Part shown: piece by piece, positions 7,977 to 15,830 of the stretch
Numbering within the stretch: position 1 is the first letter of the stretch
Layout: every line of letters starts with the position of its first letter
Source: Soehngenia sp035406565
GTDB taxonomy: Bacteria > Bacillota > Clostridia > Tissierellales > Tissierellaceae
Assembly: GCA_035406565.1 (NCBI GenBank)
Contig: DAONLG010000013.1
Location: 1-22,256 of the forward strand
Length of the DNA: 22,256 bases
Direction of reading: 5' to 3'
Made by a program: the position numbers and the translations under genes
The notes under the pieces: model-generated
What the model was told of the DNA's origin: nothing
Seen by the model: only the letters and a program-made list of their open reading frames with translations
The model's database searches: none

Positions 7977-7994
7977 TGGTTAATACTTTAACTA
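7977..7994 (+). promoter_or_regulatory. Rex-like operator (NADH-sensing repressor site)
   Basis: TGGTTAA-TACT-TTAACTA matches 12 of the 14 defined positions of the Rex consensus TTGTTAA-N4-TTAACAA and is a perfect palindrome in its GTTAA/TTAAC core. It covers the -35 element of the hydrogenase operon. Rex represses fermentative and hydrogen genes at low NADH/NAD+ in Firmicutes, so the site is in a sensible place. No rex gene is in the window. Confidence 0.65.
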
Positions 7995-8015
7995 TATTTA
8001 AAAATGTAATATAAT
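7988..8015 (+). promoter_or_regulatory. Promoter of the hydrogenase operon
   Basis: A -35 TTAACT (7988-7993) and -10 TATAAT (8010-8015) with a 16-base spacer, 53 bases upstream of the first start codon. The -35 is part of the right half of the Rex-like palindrome. A further 7-bp inverted repeat, GGTTAAT (7978-7984) and ATTAACC (8019-8025), encloses the promoter. Confidence 0.65.
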
Positions 8016-8067
8016 TAAATTAACCGATGGGTCTATTGAATGGCCAACAATAGTTAGGAGGATTTAT

Positions 8068-8337
8068 ATGAAAGTAAAAGTGTGCATGGGTTCAAATTGT
8101 ACTTTGTTAGGAGCGATGAATTTATTAGATCAAATAGAGAGTTTAAGGGAATTAATTGAGGAAAATAGCTTAGAATATAAAGATGAAGAGCTAGAAATCG
8201 AATCAATTAAGTGTTTGGGGTATTGCAAAACAACAGATGCAAATATCGCTCCAGTAGTCATAGTAGATGAAGATGTAATATTCAATGCTACTGGCCAAAT
8301 TGTAATGGAAAAAATAATGGATAAAATGAGAATATAG
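8068..8337 (+). CDS. Small NuoE-like thioredoxin-fold [2Fe-2S] protein
   Basis: An 89-residue protein matching the C-terminal, cluster-binding half of NuoE/HndA-type subunits. The four cluster cysteines are in the family spacing: C6-x4-C11 (CMGSNC) and C49-x3-C53 (CLGYC), and the end resembles the APVVIVDEDV and GQIVMEKI parts of the fold. The N-terminal helical bundle of full NuoE (about 70 residues) is missing, so this is a stand-alone [2Fe-2S] ferredoxin. It starts with AGGAGG seven bases upstream and lies 32 bases before the hydrogenase-like gene, so it is likely its electron-transfer partner. There is no NuoF-like flavoprotein here, so it is not a complete NAD-linked bifurcating hydrogenase. 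Confidence 0.88.
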   Translation: MKVKVCMGSNCTLLGAMNLLDQIESLRELIEENSLEYKDEELEIESIKCLGYCKTTDANIAPVVIVDEDVIFNATGQIVMEKIMDKMRI

Positions 8338-8369
8338 TCATAAATTTAACTTCGGAGGAATAGAAATAT

Positions 8370-9872
8370 ATGAAAGAAAGTTATGTTGACCTTATAAATA
8401 TAAGAAGAAAGGTCTTCGTAGAGATTGCAAAAATGGCATACGAGGATACTGACCTTAATGAATTAGAAAAAGCTGCATACAATATAATACCTGGAGAAGT
8501 TGCAAAATACAGGGAAAATATATTTAGGGAAAGAGCAGTAGTTGAAGAAAGACTAAGACTTACCATGGGGCTTAATGTTAGAAGCATGAGCGAGTTTACT
8601 AGAGTCACAGAGGGAATAGATGAGGTGAATGTCGATGAAACTAAATTTATCCCAGATTTAGTAAATGTCATAACTTTTGCTTGCGAAGCTTGTCCAACTA
8701 GAGCTCTTAAAGTCACAGATAATTGCAGAAAATGTCTTGCACACCCTTGTACAAATGTATGCCCTGTAAATGCAGTATCAATAGGAAAAGATAGAGCTAT
8801 AATTGATCAAGACAAGTGCATAAAATGCGGTAGATGTAAAGAAGCTTGTCCATATAGTGCTATAGTTGAATATCAAAGACCTTGTGCCGCTGTTTGTGGA
8901 GTTAACGCAATAGAGAGCGATCATCTAGGCAGAGCAAAGATCAACCAAGAAAAATGCGTATCCTGCGGGAGATGTATCATACAATGTCCTTTTGGAGCGA
9001 TTGCAGATAAATCTCAAATATATCAACTGGTAAAAGCTCTCAAGACCAAGAAAAACATGTATGCTATGATTGCACCTTCATTTATCGGACAATTTGGTGC
9101 ATTGACCACTCCAGAGCAGATTGTAGAAGGTATAAAGAGATTAGGATTTAAAGATGTAGTAGAGGTGAGTTTAGGAGCAGATATAACAACTTTGCATGAG
9201 GCTAAGGAATTTCTCCAAAAGGTTCCAAATGAGATACCTTTTATGGGAACAAGTTGCTGCAATTCATGGGCGCTCATGGTAAAAAACAAATTTCCTGAGC
9301 AGTATGAATACATTTCAGATTCTGCTTCGCCAATGGTTGAAACAGCGAAGTACATAAAGAAAAATGACCCAGATGCGATTATTACATTCATAGGACCTTG
9401 CATATCTAAAAAGTTGGAAGCACTTAGAGAAGATGTAAAAGACTTTGTTCATTTTGTAATTACATTTGAAGAATTAATGGGAATGTTTGTAGCTAAAAAT
9501 ATAGAGTTATCTGAAATAGAAATATCTAAAGAAATTCAAGATGCTTCAACTCTTGGGAGAGGGTATTCTGTAGCTGGTGGAGTTGCAGAAGCCGTCAAAA
9601 AAACAGCTCAACTTCTAGACCCATCGAGAGAAATAAACGTAGAATCAGCTTCAAATCTTGCTGATTGCGTAAAGCTCATGTTTCAAGCAAAAGCAGGTAG
9701 AAAAAACGGATACCTATTAGAAGGAATGGCTTGCCCGGGAGGTTGTATAGCAGGGCCAGGCACATTAGCCTCAACTACTAGAGTTAAGAAAGCAGTTGAA
9801 GAATTTAAAAATAAAGCTCCTTTTAAGACTCCGCTTGACAATGAATTAATCGATGAAGAGTTAAAAAAATAA
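8370..9872 (+). CDS. [FeFe]-hydrogenase-like protein with four ferredoxin-type clusters
   Basis: A 500-residue iron-sulfur protein. Residues 1-100 are a helical region I cannot assign. Residues 105-206 carry sixteen cysteines, enough for four [4Fe-4S] clusters, including two classic CxxCxxCxxxCP sets (150-160 and 196-206). The H-cluster domain follows. Motif L1 is TSCCNSW (294-300) with the proton-relay and ligand cysteines at 296 and 297, L2 is GPCISKKLE (342-350) with C344, and L3 is EGMACPGGC (451-459) with C455 and C459. All four H-cluster ligands are present, but L1 has N for the usual P and L2 has GPC for MPC, so it belongs to a less studied branch, perhaps group B. It could evolve or oxidise hydrogen or act as a sensor. 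The start has CGGAGGAAT upstream. It is cytoplasmic. Confidence 0.92.
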   Translation: MKESYVDLINIRRKVFVEIAKMAYEDTDLNELEKAAYNIIPGEVAKYRENIFRERAVVEERLRLTMGLNVRSMSEFTRVTEGIDEVNVDETKFIPDLVNVITFACEACPTRALKVTDNCRKCLAHPCTNVCPVNAVSIGKDRAIIDQDKCIKCGRCKEACPYSAIVEYQRPCAAVCGVNAIESDHLGRAKINQEKCVSCGRCIIQCPFGAIADKSQIYQLVKALKTKKNMYAMIAPSFIGQFGALTTPEQIVEGIKRLGFKDVVEVSLGADITTLHEAKEFLQKVPNEIPFMGTSCCNSWALMVKNKFPEQYEYISDSASPMVETAKYIKKNDPDAIITFIGPCISKKLEALREDVKDFVHFVITFEELMGMFVAKNIELSEIEISKEIQDASTLGRGYSVAGGVAEAVKKTAQLLDPSREINVESASNLADCVKLMFQAKAGRKNGYLLEGMACPGGCIAGPGTLASTTRVKKAVEEFKNKAPFKTPLDNELIDEELKK

Positions 9873-9888
9873 AAACACAGAATTTATG

Positions 9889-9946
9889 AATACTTCCACA
9901 GCAGATAATCTAATTGAATTTGATTATCTACTTGGAGGTATTTTTT
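9889..9946 (+). terminator. Terminator after the hydrogenase gene
   Basis: A long hairpin of two stacked stems: AATACTTCCA (9889-9898) with TGGAGGTATT (9933-9942), one wobble, and AGATAATC (9903-9910) with GATTATCT (9922-9929), then a run of T. The stop codon of the convergent HD gene lies inside its T-run, so the two operons share this short junction. Confidence 0.85.
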
Positions 9947-10616
9947 ATAATAAATTCTTTAACAAGTTTTTTCCTTTGAAAGTTTCTTCTAGTTCTTCTA
10001 TTAAACTATCATAATACAACTGAGAAGTTTTAATTCTCTTTGAAGCAATTTCTTTAGCTTTTACCGTGAATAGCTTTTCAGGTACTCTTTCTAGTTTATA
10101 TTTATATTCGTGTAAAAAAGAATCATTTTTATCATCTTCTCCATAAATCAGATTGCCATCTTCATCTAAATTGTATAAATTGGAGTGAGTTTGTGTCTGA
10201 TACATTACAGTTCTCGCTATGCCTATCGCCCCTAAGACATCTAATTTATCTGCATCAAATAATATTTTTTCTTCGCAAGTGACCGGAGGGTTATCAGATC
10301 TAAAGCTGTGCTTTTTTATGCAGTTTGAAACTTTCTTAGCAAAATCTTCACTATAATCATTATCTAATAAAAACTTTTTTGCCATGGCAGCTCCCTTTTT
10401 AGCATGATCTACATTTTTATTTTTTAATTGGGCTTTTCTGCCTATATCGTGAAGCAGACTTGCAGTTATCAATACATCCATATCTACATCTTCTTCATCT
10501 TTAGCTATTTCAATTGCTAAATATAAAACTCTAAATATATGATCAATATCATGTGCTTCATCAGAATTATGCTTTCTCATATAATTTTCGATGCGTTTAA
10601 ATTCTTTTTTATTCAT
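9945..10616 (-). CDS. HD-domain phosphohydrolase
   Basis: A 223-residue soluble protein of the HD superfamily. The metal-binding residues are visible: H22 and H26 in AHDIDHIFR, the HD pair H56-D57 in LLHDIGR, and the distal aspartates of LFDADKLDVLG (121-126). Such proteins hydrolyse phosphate esters, often of nucleotides; the substrate cannot be read from the sequence. Its ATG overlaps the ppk stop (ATGA, 10613-10616) with GGAGGT seven bases upstream, so it is translated with Ppk. That context suggests a role in polyphosphate or related nucleotide (for example (p)ppGpp-like) turnover. It lacks the synthetase part of Rel proteins. It is the last gene of the operon. Confidence 0.9.
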   Translation of the reverse strand: MNKKEFKRIENYMRKHNSDEAHDIDHIFRVLYLAIEIAKDEEDVDMDVLITASLLHDIGRKAQLKNKNVDHAKKGAAMAKKFLLDNDYSEDFAKKVSNCIKKHSFRSDNPPVTCEEKILFDADKLDVLGAIGIARTVMYQTQTHSNLYNLDEDGNLIYGEDDKNDSFLHEYKYKLERVPEKLFTVKAKEIASKRIKTSQLYYDSLIEELEETFKGKNLLKNLL

Positions 10617-12751
10617 TTTATACCTCCACTTTTAAATAATTTGAAGATAAAATAAAATCTTCTTTTTAAAGGGCGGCTTTCGCCTTGGCTTTGAGCTAGA
10701 TTAAGCAGATATTCCTGACAATTAAACAGTTCTTTTTCCACTTCTTTTTTTACATAATCTCCACTGCTAGTCATTATTCTTGATTTTTGATTATCCTTCA
10801 GATTTAGCTCTAGGAATTTCTCAATTTTTTCTTTTACAGCCATATCATAAACTGGAGCTGCTATTTCAACCCTTCTGTTTAAGTTTCTAGTCATTAAATC
10901 AGCCGAAGAAATATATATACTGCATTTCTCACCTTCACCAAATAAGTAAATCCTTGAGTGCTCTAAAAATCTGCCGACTATATTAGTGACGGTTATATTT
11001 TCAGTTCTACCCTTTATATTTGGTAAAATACAACATATACCTCTGATAATTAGATCTATTTTGACACCGGCACATGATGCTTGCATCAATTTATCGATCA
11101 AATCTCTTTCTGTGATAGAATTTGCTTTTATGATTATCCTTGATGGATTATCATGTTTTGCATTCTCAATTTGTTTATCAATTTCATCAATTAATCTATT
11201 TTTTAGCGAATATGGAGCGACAGCTAAATGGCGATAATCTCCATCTAAGCAGCTTATTGCCATATTTTTGAAAAATTCCAATGCATCTAATCCGATTTCT
11301 TTGTTTCCGGTAATTAAAGACAGATCAGAGTATAATTTAGCGGTTTTTTCGTTATAATTACCTGTTCCAATTTGAGTTATATAGCTGATTTTATCTTTTT
11401 CCACACAAGTGATTAAACATATTTTTGAATGCACTTTATAGTCTTCAATGCCGTAGATAACATTGCAACCAGACTCTTCGAGTCTTTCCGCCCATTCAAT
11501 GTTGTTTTGCTCATCAAATCTTGCTCTGAGCTCTATTAACACAGTGACATCTTTTCCGTTTTCTTTAGCTTCGCATAGATATTCAACAACTTTTGATTTG
11601 TTCGCTAATCTGTATAGTGAAATTTTTATTGACTTGACCTTTTTAGATTGAGAAGCTTCTTTTAATAAATCAAGAAACACTTTGATATCTTCATATGGGT
11701 ATATCATCAACACATCTTTATTTTGAACTTGTGAAATAATGCTTTTCTTTGGATTTAGTTCCGGTGGATAAAGGGAATCAAAGTGATGATAAGTTAATTT
11801 TGATTTTAATGTAGGGCTTAGTTTGTCTTCGAGAGCTAATACATAGTCTAGCATAATTGGGCTTTTAGTTTTAAAAACCTGGTTTTGAGATATATTTAAT
11901 TTTTGAATTAGATAATTTTTTAAATCTTTATCTAATTCTTCATATATTTCTAAGCGAACTGGTGCAAGTCTTGATCTTTTTTTTAATATCTGCTTCATAT
12001 GGATCTTAAAGTCTTCTTCATCAAAGTCAAAAGCTTCATCTTTTGGATTTATATCAGCATTTCTAGTTACCGATATAATCGACTTTGCTGACACTTTATA
12101 ATAACTAAAAACAGTGTTAAAAAAATAGAGGATTATTTTTTCTATCAAAATATATCTCAAATTGTCATTGCCAAAATACAGTACTCTTGGAATAGACTTT
12201 GGAATTTCTATTATGCCAACTAGATTAGTTTTGTCTTTTGTACCTAGAGAGCCTATTACATATAGATTTTTATTCCAAAGATGAGGGAAAGGATGATGTG
12301 AATCAATTATTTGAGGAGATAACAATGGCATTATATTTTTCTTGAAATAATCTTCTACATATGTGAATTCACTATTTGTAAGTTCATTTATATCAAGGTT
12401 ATAAATGCCATATTCTCTGAGAAAATTTTCAACTTTAAAAAACAATTCATCCTTTTTTTTATATAATGGTTTTACATTTTCAAAGACATTCTCAAGCTGA
12501 GCTTGTGGGGTTAAACCTGTTTTATTGTCTATTGGGGGATTTTTAAGTCTTGATAAATCTAAGAGACTGCCAACTCTTATCATAAAAAACTCATCCAGAT
12601 TGCTTGAAAAAATCGCTATGAATTTTAGCCTTTCAAACAATGGTACAGTTTCGTCTAATGCTTCGTCCAAGACCCTTTCATTAAATTTGAGCCAAGATAA
12701 TTCTCTATTTTGAGTGTAGCTCGTATCATATGGAAATTGAGTTTCTGCCAT
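10613..12751 (-). CDS. ppk1: Polyphosphate kinase 1
   Basis: Ppk1 transfers the gamma-phosphate of ATP onto a growing polyphosphate chain. The protein has 712 residues, a normal length. It starts with the conserved NRELSWLKFNERVLDEA, has the ELRARFDEQNN motif, and the phospho-accepting histidine lies in YKVHSK at H441. The second conserved histidine (H598, FLEHSR) is also present, at the same spacing as in the E. coli enzyme. The last residues (KRRFYFIFKLFKSGGIK) are basic. It follows ppx after six bases and is coupled to the HD gene. Having Ppk and Ppx in one transcript means synthesis and breakdown are made together. Confidence 0.97.
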   Translation of the reverse strand: MAETQFPYDTSYTQNRELSWLKFNERVLDEALDETVPLFERLKFIAIFSSNLDEFFMIRVGSLLDLSRLKNPPIDNKTGLTPQAQLENVFENVKPLYKKKDELFFKVENFLREYGIYNLDINELTNSEFTYVEDYFKKNIMPLLSPQIIDSHHPFPHLWNKNLYVIGSLGTKDKTNLVGIIEIPKSIPRVLYFGNDNLRYILIEKIILYFFNTVFSYYKVSAKSIISVTRNADINPKDEAFDFDEEDFKIHMKQILKKRSRLAPVRLEIYEELDKDLKNYLIQKLNISQNQVFKTKSPIMLDYVLALEDKLSPTLKSKLTYHHFDSLYPPELNPKKSIISQVQNKDVLMIYPYEDIKVFLDLLKEASQSKKVKSIKISLYRLANKSKVVEYLCEAKENGKDVTVLIELRARFDEQNNIEWAERLEESGCNVIYGIEDYKVHSKICLITCVEKDKISYITQIGTGNYNEKTAKLYSDLSLITGNKEIGLDALEFFKNMAISCLDGDYRHLAVAPYSLKNRLIDEIDKQIENAKHDNPSRIIIKANSITERDLIDKLMQASCAGVKIDLIIRGICCILPNIKGRTENITVTNIVGRFLEHSRIYLFGEGEKCSIYISSADLMTRNLNRRVEIAAPVYDMAVKEKIEKFLELNLKDNQKSRIMTSSGDYVKKEVEKELFNCQEYLLNLAQSQGESRPLKRRFYFIFKLFKSGGIK

Positions 12752-12757
12752 ATTATC

Positions 12758-13654
12758 TTACTCCTTCAAAACTTTTTCAAATAAATAGCCTTCTCTTACA
12801 CCGTAATCGCTCACGACGATTTCTTCCGACCCATATTTTTTAACTATTTCATTTAATATGATCATGCCGGGTAAAATTGTATGAATTCTATCAGGAGATA
12901 CTTGCAATATTGTATCTATAGCTTCTTTCGATCCCTTGCTTAAAAATTTAACCATTGACTTTAGATCCTTTGAAGAGATTACATTGTTATCAGATGGCAT
13001 ATCATAGATCCAGTTGTTTAACTTCCTCGCAGCCCTTATACTACCACCTACACCACATAATACTTTGTAATTTTCTCCTATCTCAGAAAGACTGCTCAAT
13101 TCTTTTGCTAGATGATTTTTTATTGCTTTAATTTCTTTTTTATTTGGTAGAATTTCTCCTACATACATTTTATAGCTATTTAATGACCCTAGTGGAAAGC
13201 TTATTGCATTAATAATATTTTGATTTTTAAAAGTTACTACCTCTGTACTTCCGCCGCCGATATCGACTAAAATACCTTCTTTTAAATCAAGGAGTTTTGT
13301 AGCACCTATGAAGTCTAATTTTGCTTCTTGCTCACCAGATATTACATCGATATCTAAACCTGTTTTATTTTCTATTTCAGATACAGCTGATTCACTGTTA
13401 TAGACATTTCTAAGAGCTGCAGTTGCAAAGACAAACATTTTATCTACTTCAAAGTGGTTAACAATCTCTAGAAAACTTTTTAAGGAGTCTATAGTTTTCT
13501 TAATACCTTTTTTTGACATGATCCCGTTTTCCACATAACCTGCTAAACCTGCTGATTGTTTTGATGTAAACAATAAATTAATATCTTTATTGTCACATTT
13601 ATAGATGTTCATTCTCATTGTATTTGAACCAATATCTACTAGTGCATAAATCAT
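12758..13654 (-). CDS. ppx: Exopolyphosphatase / pppGpp phosphohydrolase, short form
   Basis: A 298-residue member of the Ppx/GppA family, which removes terminal phosphate from polyphosphate or hydrolyses pppGpp to ppGpp. The actin-like ATPase fold is complete: the first phosphate loop DIGSNTMRM (7-15), the catalytic region SGEQEA (106-111), the second loop DIGGGSTEV (131-139) and GVGGSIRA. The protein ends after these two domains and has no C-terminal helical/HD-like part such as that of the roughly 500-residue E. coli Ppx. Short forms exist and can be active. The separate HD protein in the same operon may be relevant. The gene lies 17 bases after the CHAD gene. Confidence 0.95.
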   Translation of the reverse strand: MIYALVDIGSNTMRMNIYKCDNKDINLLFTSKQSAGLAGYVENGIMSKKGIKKTIDSLKSFLEIVNHFEVDKMFVFATAALRNVYNSESAVSEIENKTGLDIDVISGEQEAKLDFIGATKLLDLKEGILVDIGGGSTEVVTFKNQNIINAISFPLGSLNSYKMYVGEILPNKKEIKAIKNHLAKELSSLSEIGENYKVLCGVGGSIRAARKLNNWIYDMPSDNNVISSKDLKSMVKFLSKGSKEAIDTILQVSPDRIHTILPGMIILNEIVKKYGSEEIVVSDYGVREGYLFEKVLKE

Positions 13655-13671
13655 AATTTTCCTCCATATAT

Positions 13672-14493
13672 TTATTTGTATTCTATATCACTAATCTTCA
13701 TTTTCATATTTTCTAGAGTTTCTCTTGATTGAGCTAATTCACTGTGCAAATATCCTTCGAATAGTCCTCTGTTATAATTTTTGTGGGAAGTATCAAAAAC
13801 ATCGGGATAGGATGACAAAATATTCAGTACTGAATAATTATCAAGCAGTAAGCCTAAAAAATCAGAAAGATCATTAGCGAAATCTTCGGGTAAAAGCGTA
13901 TAATCTTTAAGATAAGATGGCAAATACTTAATAGCATATTTTAATTTTTTAAGTTCAATTCTCAAATTGTGAATTTCTTCAATATCATTAAAGTCAATTT
14001 TATTTATTTTTTTTAAAATTCTTTTAGACATAGTTTTCATTCTTTTTTTCGAAAATGATCTTAAATCTTCATAAGAGTCTATTTGCTTAATCAATTTTAA
14101 AAGTGTACTTCTATTTTTTTCAAGATCTTTTGAAGGGATTAAATTTCTCTTTAAATCTGACACTATTGATTCTTCAATAGTCATTAAAATCTCAGAAAAT
14201 TCATTGGGATAGGAGATATCTCTTTTAACACAATAATTATAATAAACCTCTTTTGCTATTTGAATTTCCCTGAGTTTTGAAAATTGACCACTTAATTTTT
14301 TTAAGAACTCATTAATTGAGTTATATTTTTTTGCCTTTAGTATTGGCTTATAAAAATAAAGTAAAGATCTCAATTCCCTTACATTTACTCTAAATTTATG
14401 AATAAATTCTACATCATAAAGCATATTTTCTATATCGACATAACTCTCTAAAATATTTTCATATCTTGACTTCATTGACTTTGTAGCTTTCAT
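13672..14493 (-). CDS. CHAD-domain protein (polyphosphate-associated)
   Basis: A CHAD (conserved histidine alpha-helical) domain protein of 273 residues, rich in lysine and almost entirely helical. The two halves of the domain are marked by HKFRVNVRELRSLL near the N-terminus and IHNLRIELKKLKYAIKYL later. CHAD domains bind polyphosphate through a basic surface and in other bacteria locate to polyphosphate granules. The frame is open to 14541, but the ATG at 14491-14493 (MKATKSMK) has GGAGGT seven bases upstream and is preferred. It is the first gene of the operon with ppx, ppk1 and the HD gene, which strongly supports a role in polyphosphate. It lacks the CYTH domain that CHAD is often fused to. 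Confidence 0.93.
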   Translation of the reverse strand: MKATKSMKSRYENILESYVDIENMLYDVEFIHKFRVNVRELRSLLYFYKPILKAKKYNSINEFLKKLSGQFSKLREIQIAKEVYYNYCVKRDISYPNEFSEILMTIEESIVSDLKRNLIPSKDLEKNRSTLLKLIKQIDSYEDLRSFSKKRMKTMSKRILKKINKIDFNDIEEIHNLRIELKKLKYAIKYLPSYLKDYTLLPEDFANDLSDFLGLLLDNYSVLNILSSYPDVFDTSHKNYNRGLFEGYLHSELAQSRETLENMKMKISDIEYK

Positions 14494-14570
14494 ATTTGTC
14501 ACCTCCAAATATACTATATAGATACCTTTTTTTATATACATAAAACAAATTTAGTCATAATTAAATCATA

Positions 14571-14598
14571 TTTATATCTTACAATTACATTGTAAAAT
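14571..14598 (+). promoter_or_regulatory. Probable promoter with a perfect palindrome, for the ferritin-like gene
   Basis: TTACAATTACATTGTAA (14579-14595) is a perfect 7-3-7 inverted repeat. It fills the spacer and part of the -10 of a possible promoter (TTTATA at 14571-14576, TAAAAT at 14593-14598, 16-base spacer). This is the usual position of a repressor operator. It is close to, but not the same as, PerR and Fur boxes (7-1-7), so the regulator is unknown. Confidence 0.5.
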
Positions 14599-14624
14599 AA
14601 ATTAAATAAAAAGGAGAAGATATT

Positions 14625-15266
14625 ATGAAAAATTCACTTAAGAAAACATCAATAACTATGGCACTAGTATCTATGCTTGGTATCGGAATTGGGGCAAATA
14701 ATGTTAGCTATGCCGAAAATGCTGTGATTGGTGCACAAGCTGCATTAAACGACAAAAGCTATACTCAAGAGGAAATGATTACCTATGCATTACAAGATGA
14801 GTATCTTGCTAAGGCAGAATATGAAAAAATTATCAGCACATTCAACATTACTAGACCTTTTAGCAATATTTTACGAGCAGAAGAAACTCATATCGATTTA
14901 ATAGAACCATTACTAGACGAATATGACATTGAATTTACTACACCTGCAGTAAATAATTACGTAACCGCACCAACTAGTTTACTTGAAGCTTACAATGCAG
15001 GTATAGAGGCAGAAAAGTTAAATATACAAATGTATGAAAATTTTCTAAAAGAAGATCTAGATGAAGATGTTAAACTAGTATTTGAAAGACTCTTAAATGC
15101 TTCTAAAAATCATCTGCAAGCATTTGAAAGACAAGTAGACAGATACAATGGAGAATATACAAACCCAGGATTTCAAGGAAACGGCAGAACAAATAAAAAC
15201 GCAAATAATGCTAATCAAAGAGCGAATAGATTAAATGGAGATGGGAGATGTTTATTGTACAATTAA
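14625..15266 (+). CDS. Secreted ferritin-like protein (DUF2202 type)
   Basis: A 213-residue protein with an N-terminal signal peptide: basic start MKNSLKK, hydrophobic core to about residue 24, and a likely cut after VSYA (residue 30). The mature part is a four-helix ferritin-like bundle with carboxylate and histidine ligands placed as in di-iron proteins: E59 and E65 in DEYLAKAEYEKI, E86/E87 and H89 in AEETHIDLI, E128/E130 in GIEAEKLNI, and H163 in SKNHLQAF. The last 35 residues are an Asn- and Gly-rich tail. Members of DUF2202 have no settled function; iron binding or peroxide handling at the cell surface is an inference. AAGGAGAAG stands upstream of the ATG. It is divergent from the polyphosphate operon. 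Confidence 0.85.
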   Translation: MKNSLKKTSITMALVSMLGIGIGANNVSYAENAVIGAQAALNDKSYTQEEMITYALQDEYLAKAEYEKIISTFNITRPFSNILRAEETHIDLIEPLLDEYDIEFTTPAVNNYVTAPTSLLEAYNAGIEAEKLNIQMYENFLKEDLDEDVKLVFERLLNASKNHLQAFERQVDRYNGEYTNPGFQGNGRTNKNANNANQRANRLNGDGRCLLYN

Positions 15267-15350
15267 GGATTTTCATATAAATTTTAATTATAGTTTAGAA
15301 GGCAATTAAAATTTAGAAGAAAACAATAACTCTAGCAAATGATTCAAAAC

Positions 15351-15382
15351 AGCCTGGTTGCATTTTATAATGTGATCAGGCT
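15351..15382 (+). terminator. Probable terminator after the ferritin-like gene
   Basis: AGCCTG (15351-15356) pairs with CAGGCT (15377-15382), and the stem continues inward with GTTGCATT against AATGTGAT, including wobble pairs, to 14 bp in all around a TTAT loop. The following T-tract is short (TTTAAATT), so efficiency is uncertain. Between the stop at 15266 and here I see nothing else. Confidence 0.6.
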
Positions 15383-15441
15383 TTAAATTAAAAAGGGGGC
15401 TAATTTACTTTTACAATTATTCTATAATATAAATTTAGTAG

Positions 15442-15470
15442 TTGCATTATATAATTACATGTAATATAAT
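15442..15470 (+). promoter_or_regulatory. Promoter of the T-box/trpP unit
   Basis: A -35 TTGCAT (15442-15447) and a perfect -10 TATAAT (15465-15470) with a 17-base spacer. Transcription would begin near 15477, just before Stem I of the T-box leader. Confidence 0.8.
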
Positions 15471-15489
15471 ATCATCTAATAATCCAATG

Positions 15490-15753
15490 ATTAGAAATAG
15501 TAGCTAAAGAATAAGTTATAGAGAGTTGAGGCGGGTGGAAACTCAACACTGATTTCTTTTGTGAATGGATCTAATAGGAGCAAGCCGAAATCAAAGCATT
15601 CTTTGAGAGTAGTTCTTGACGGGAGCTGCCCGTTACAGTAGATAGGATATGAATGTATCTGAAAATGAGATATACTTATTATTTATATAAGTATAAATTA
15701 GGTGGCAACGCGAATCAAACTTCGCCCTATTGTTTTAGGGCGAAGTTTTTTTT
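15490..15753 (+). promoter_or_regulatory. T-box leader, tryptophan specific
   Basis: The leader senses uncharged tRNA and lets transcription continue when the amino acid is short. The base of Stem I is ATTAGA (15490-15495) with TCTAAT (15570-15575). Just inside it an AGTA bulge (15499-15502 region) faces GAA-TGG-A, whose TGG at 15566-15568 is the specifier codon for tryptophan. The T-box proper is AGGTGGCAACGCG (15700-15712); its TGGC would pair with the GCCA end of tRNA-Trp. A terminator follows at 15720-15753. Confidence 0.95.
15720..15753 (+). terminator. T-box regulated terminator
   Basis: A 10-bp GC-rich stem, CTTCGCCCTA (15720-15729) with TAGGGCGAAG (15736-15745), and a run of eight T. 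It competes with the antiterminator that contains the T-box sequence. Confidence 0.95.
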
Positions 15754-15830
15754 AGTGAGGTGATGAAATGTTGTGAAAGTATGTGATAACTCAAAATAGA
15801 ATAATATTAAATTTAAGGAGAGGATTTTTT

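Noticed and set aside
14579..14595. PerR or Fur box
   Set aside because: The half-sites are separated by three bases, not one, and the consensus TTATAAT is not kept.
15783..15830. Longer TrpP beginning at 15783
   Set aside because: The ATG at 15831 has AAGGAGAGG at ideal spacing, and the extra sixteen residues lack a site and are unlike the family start.
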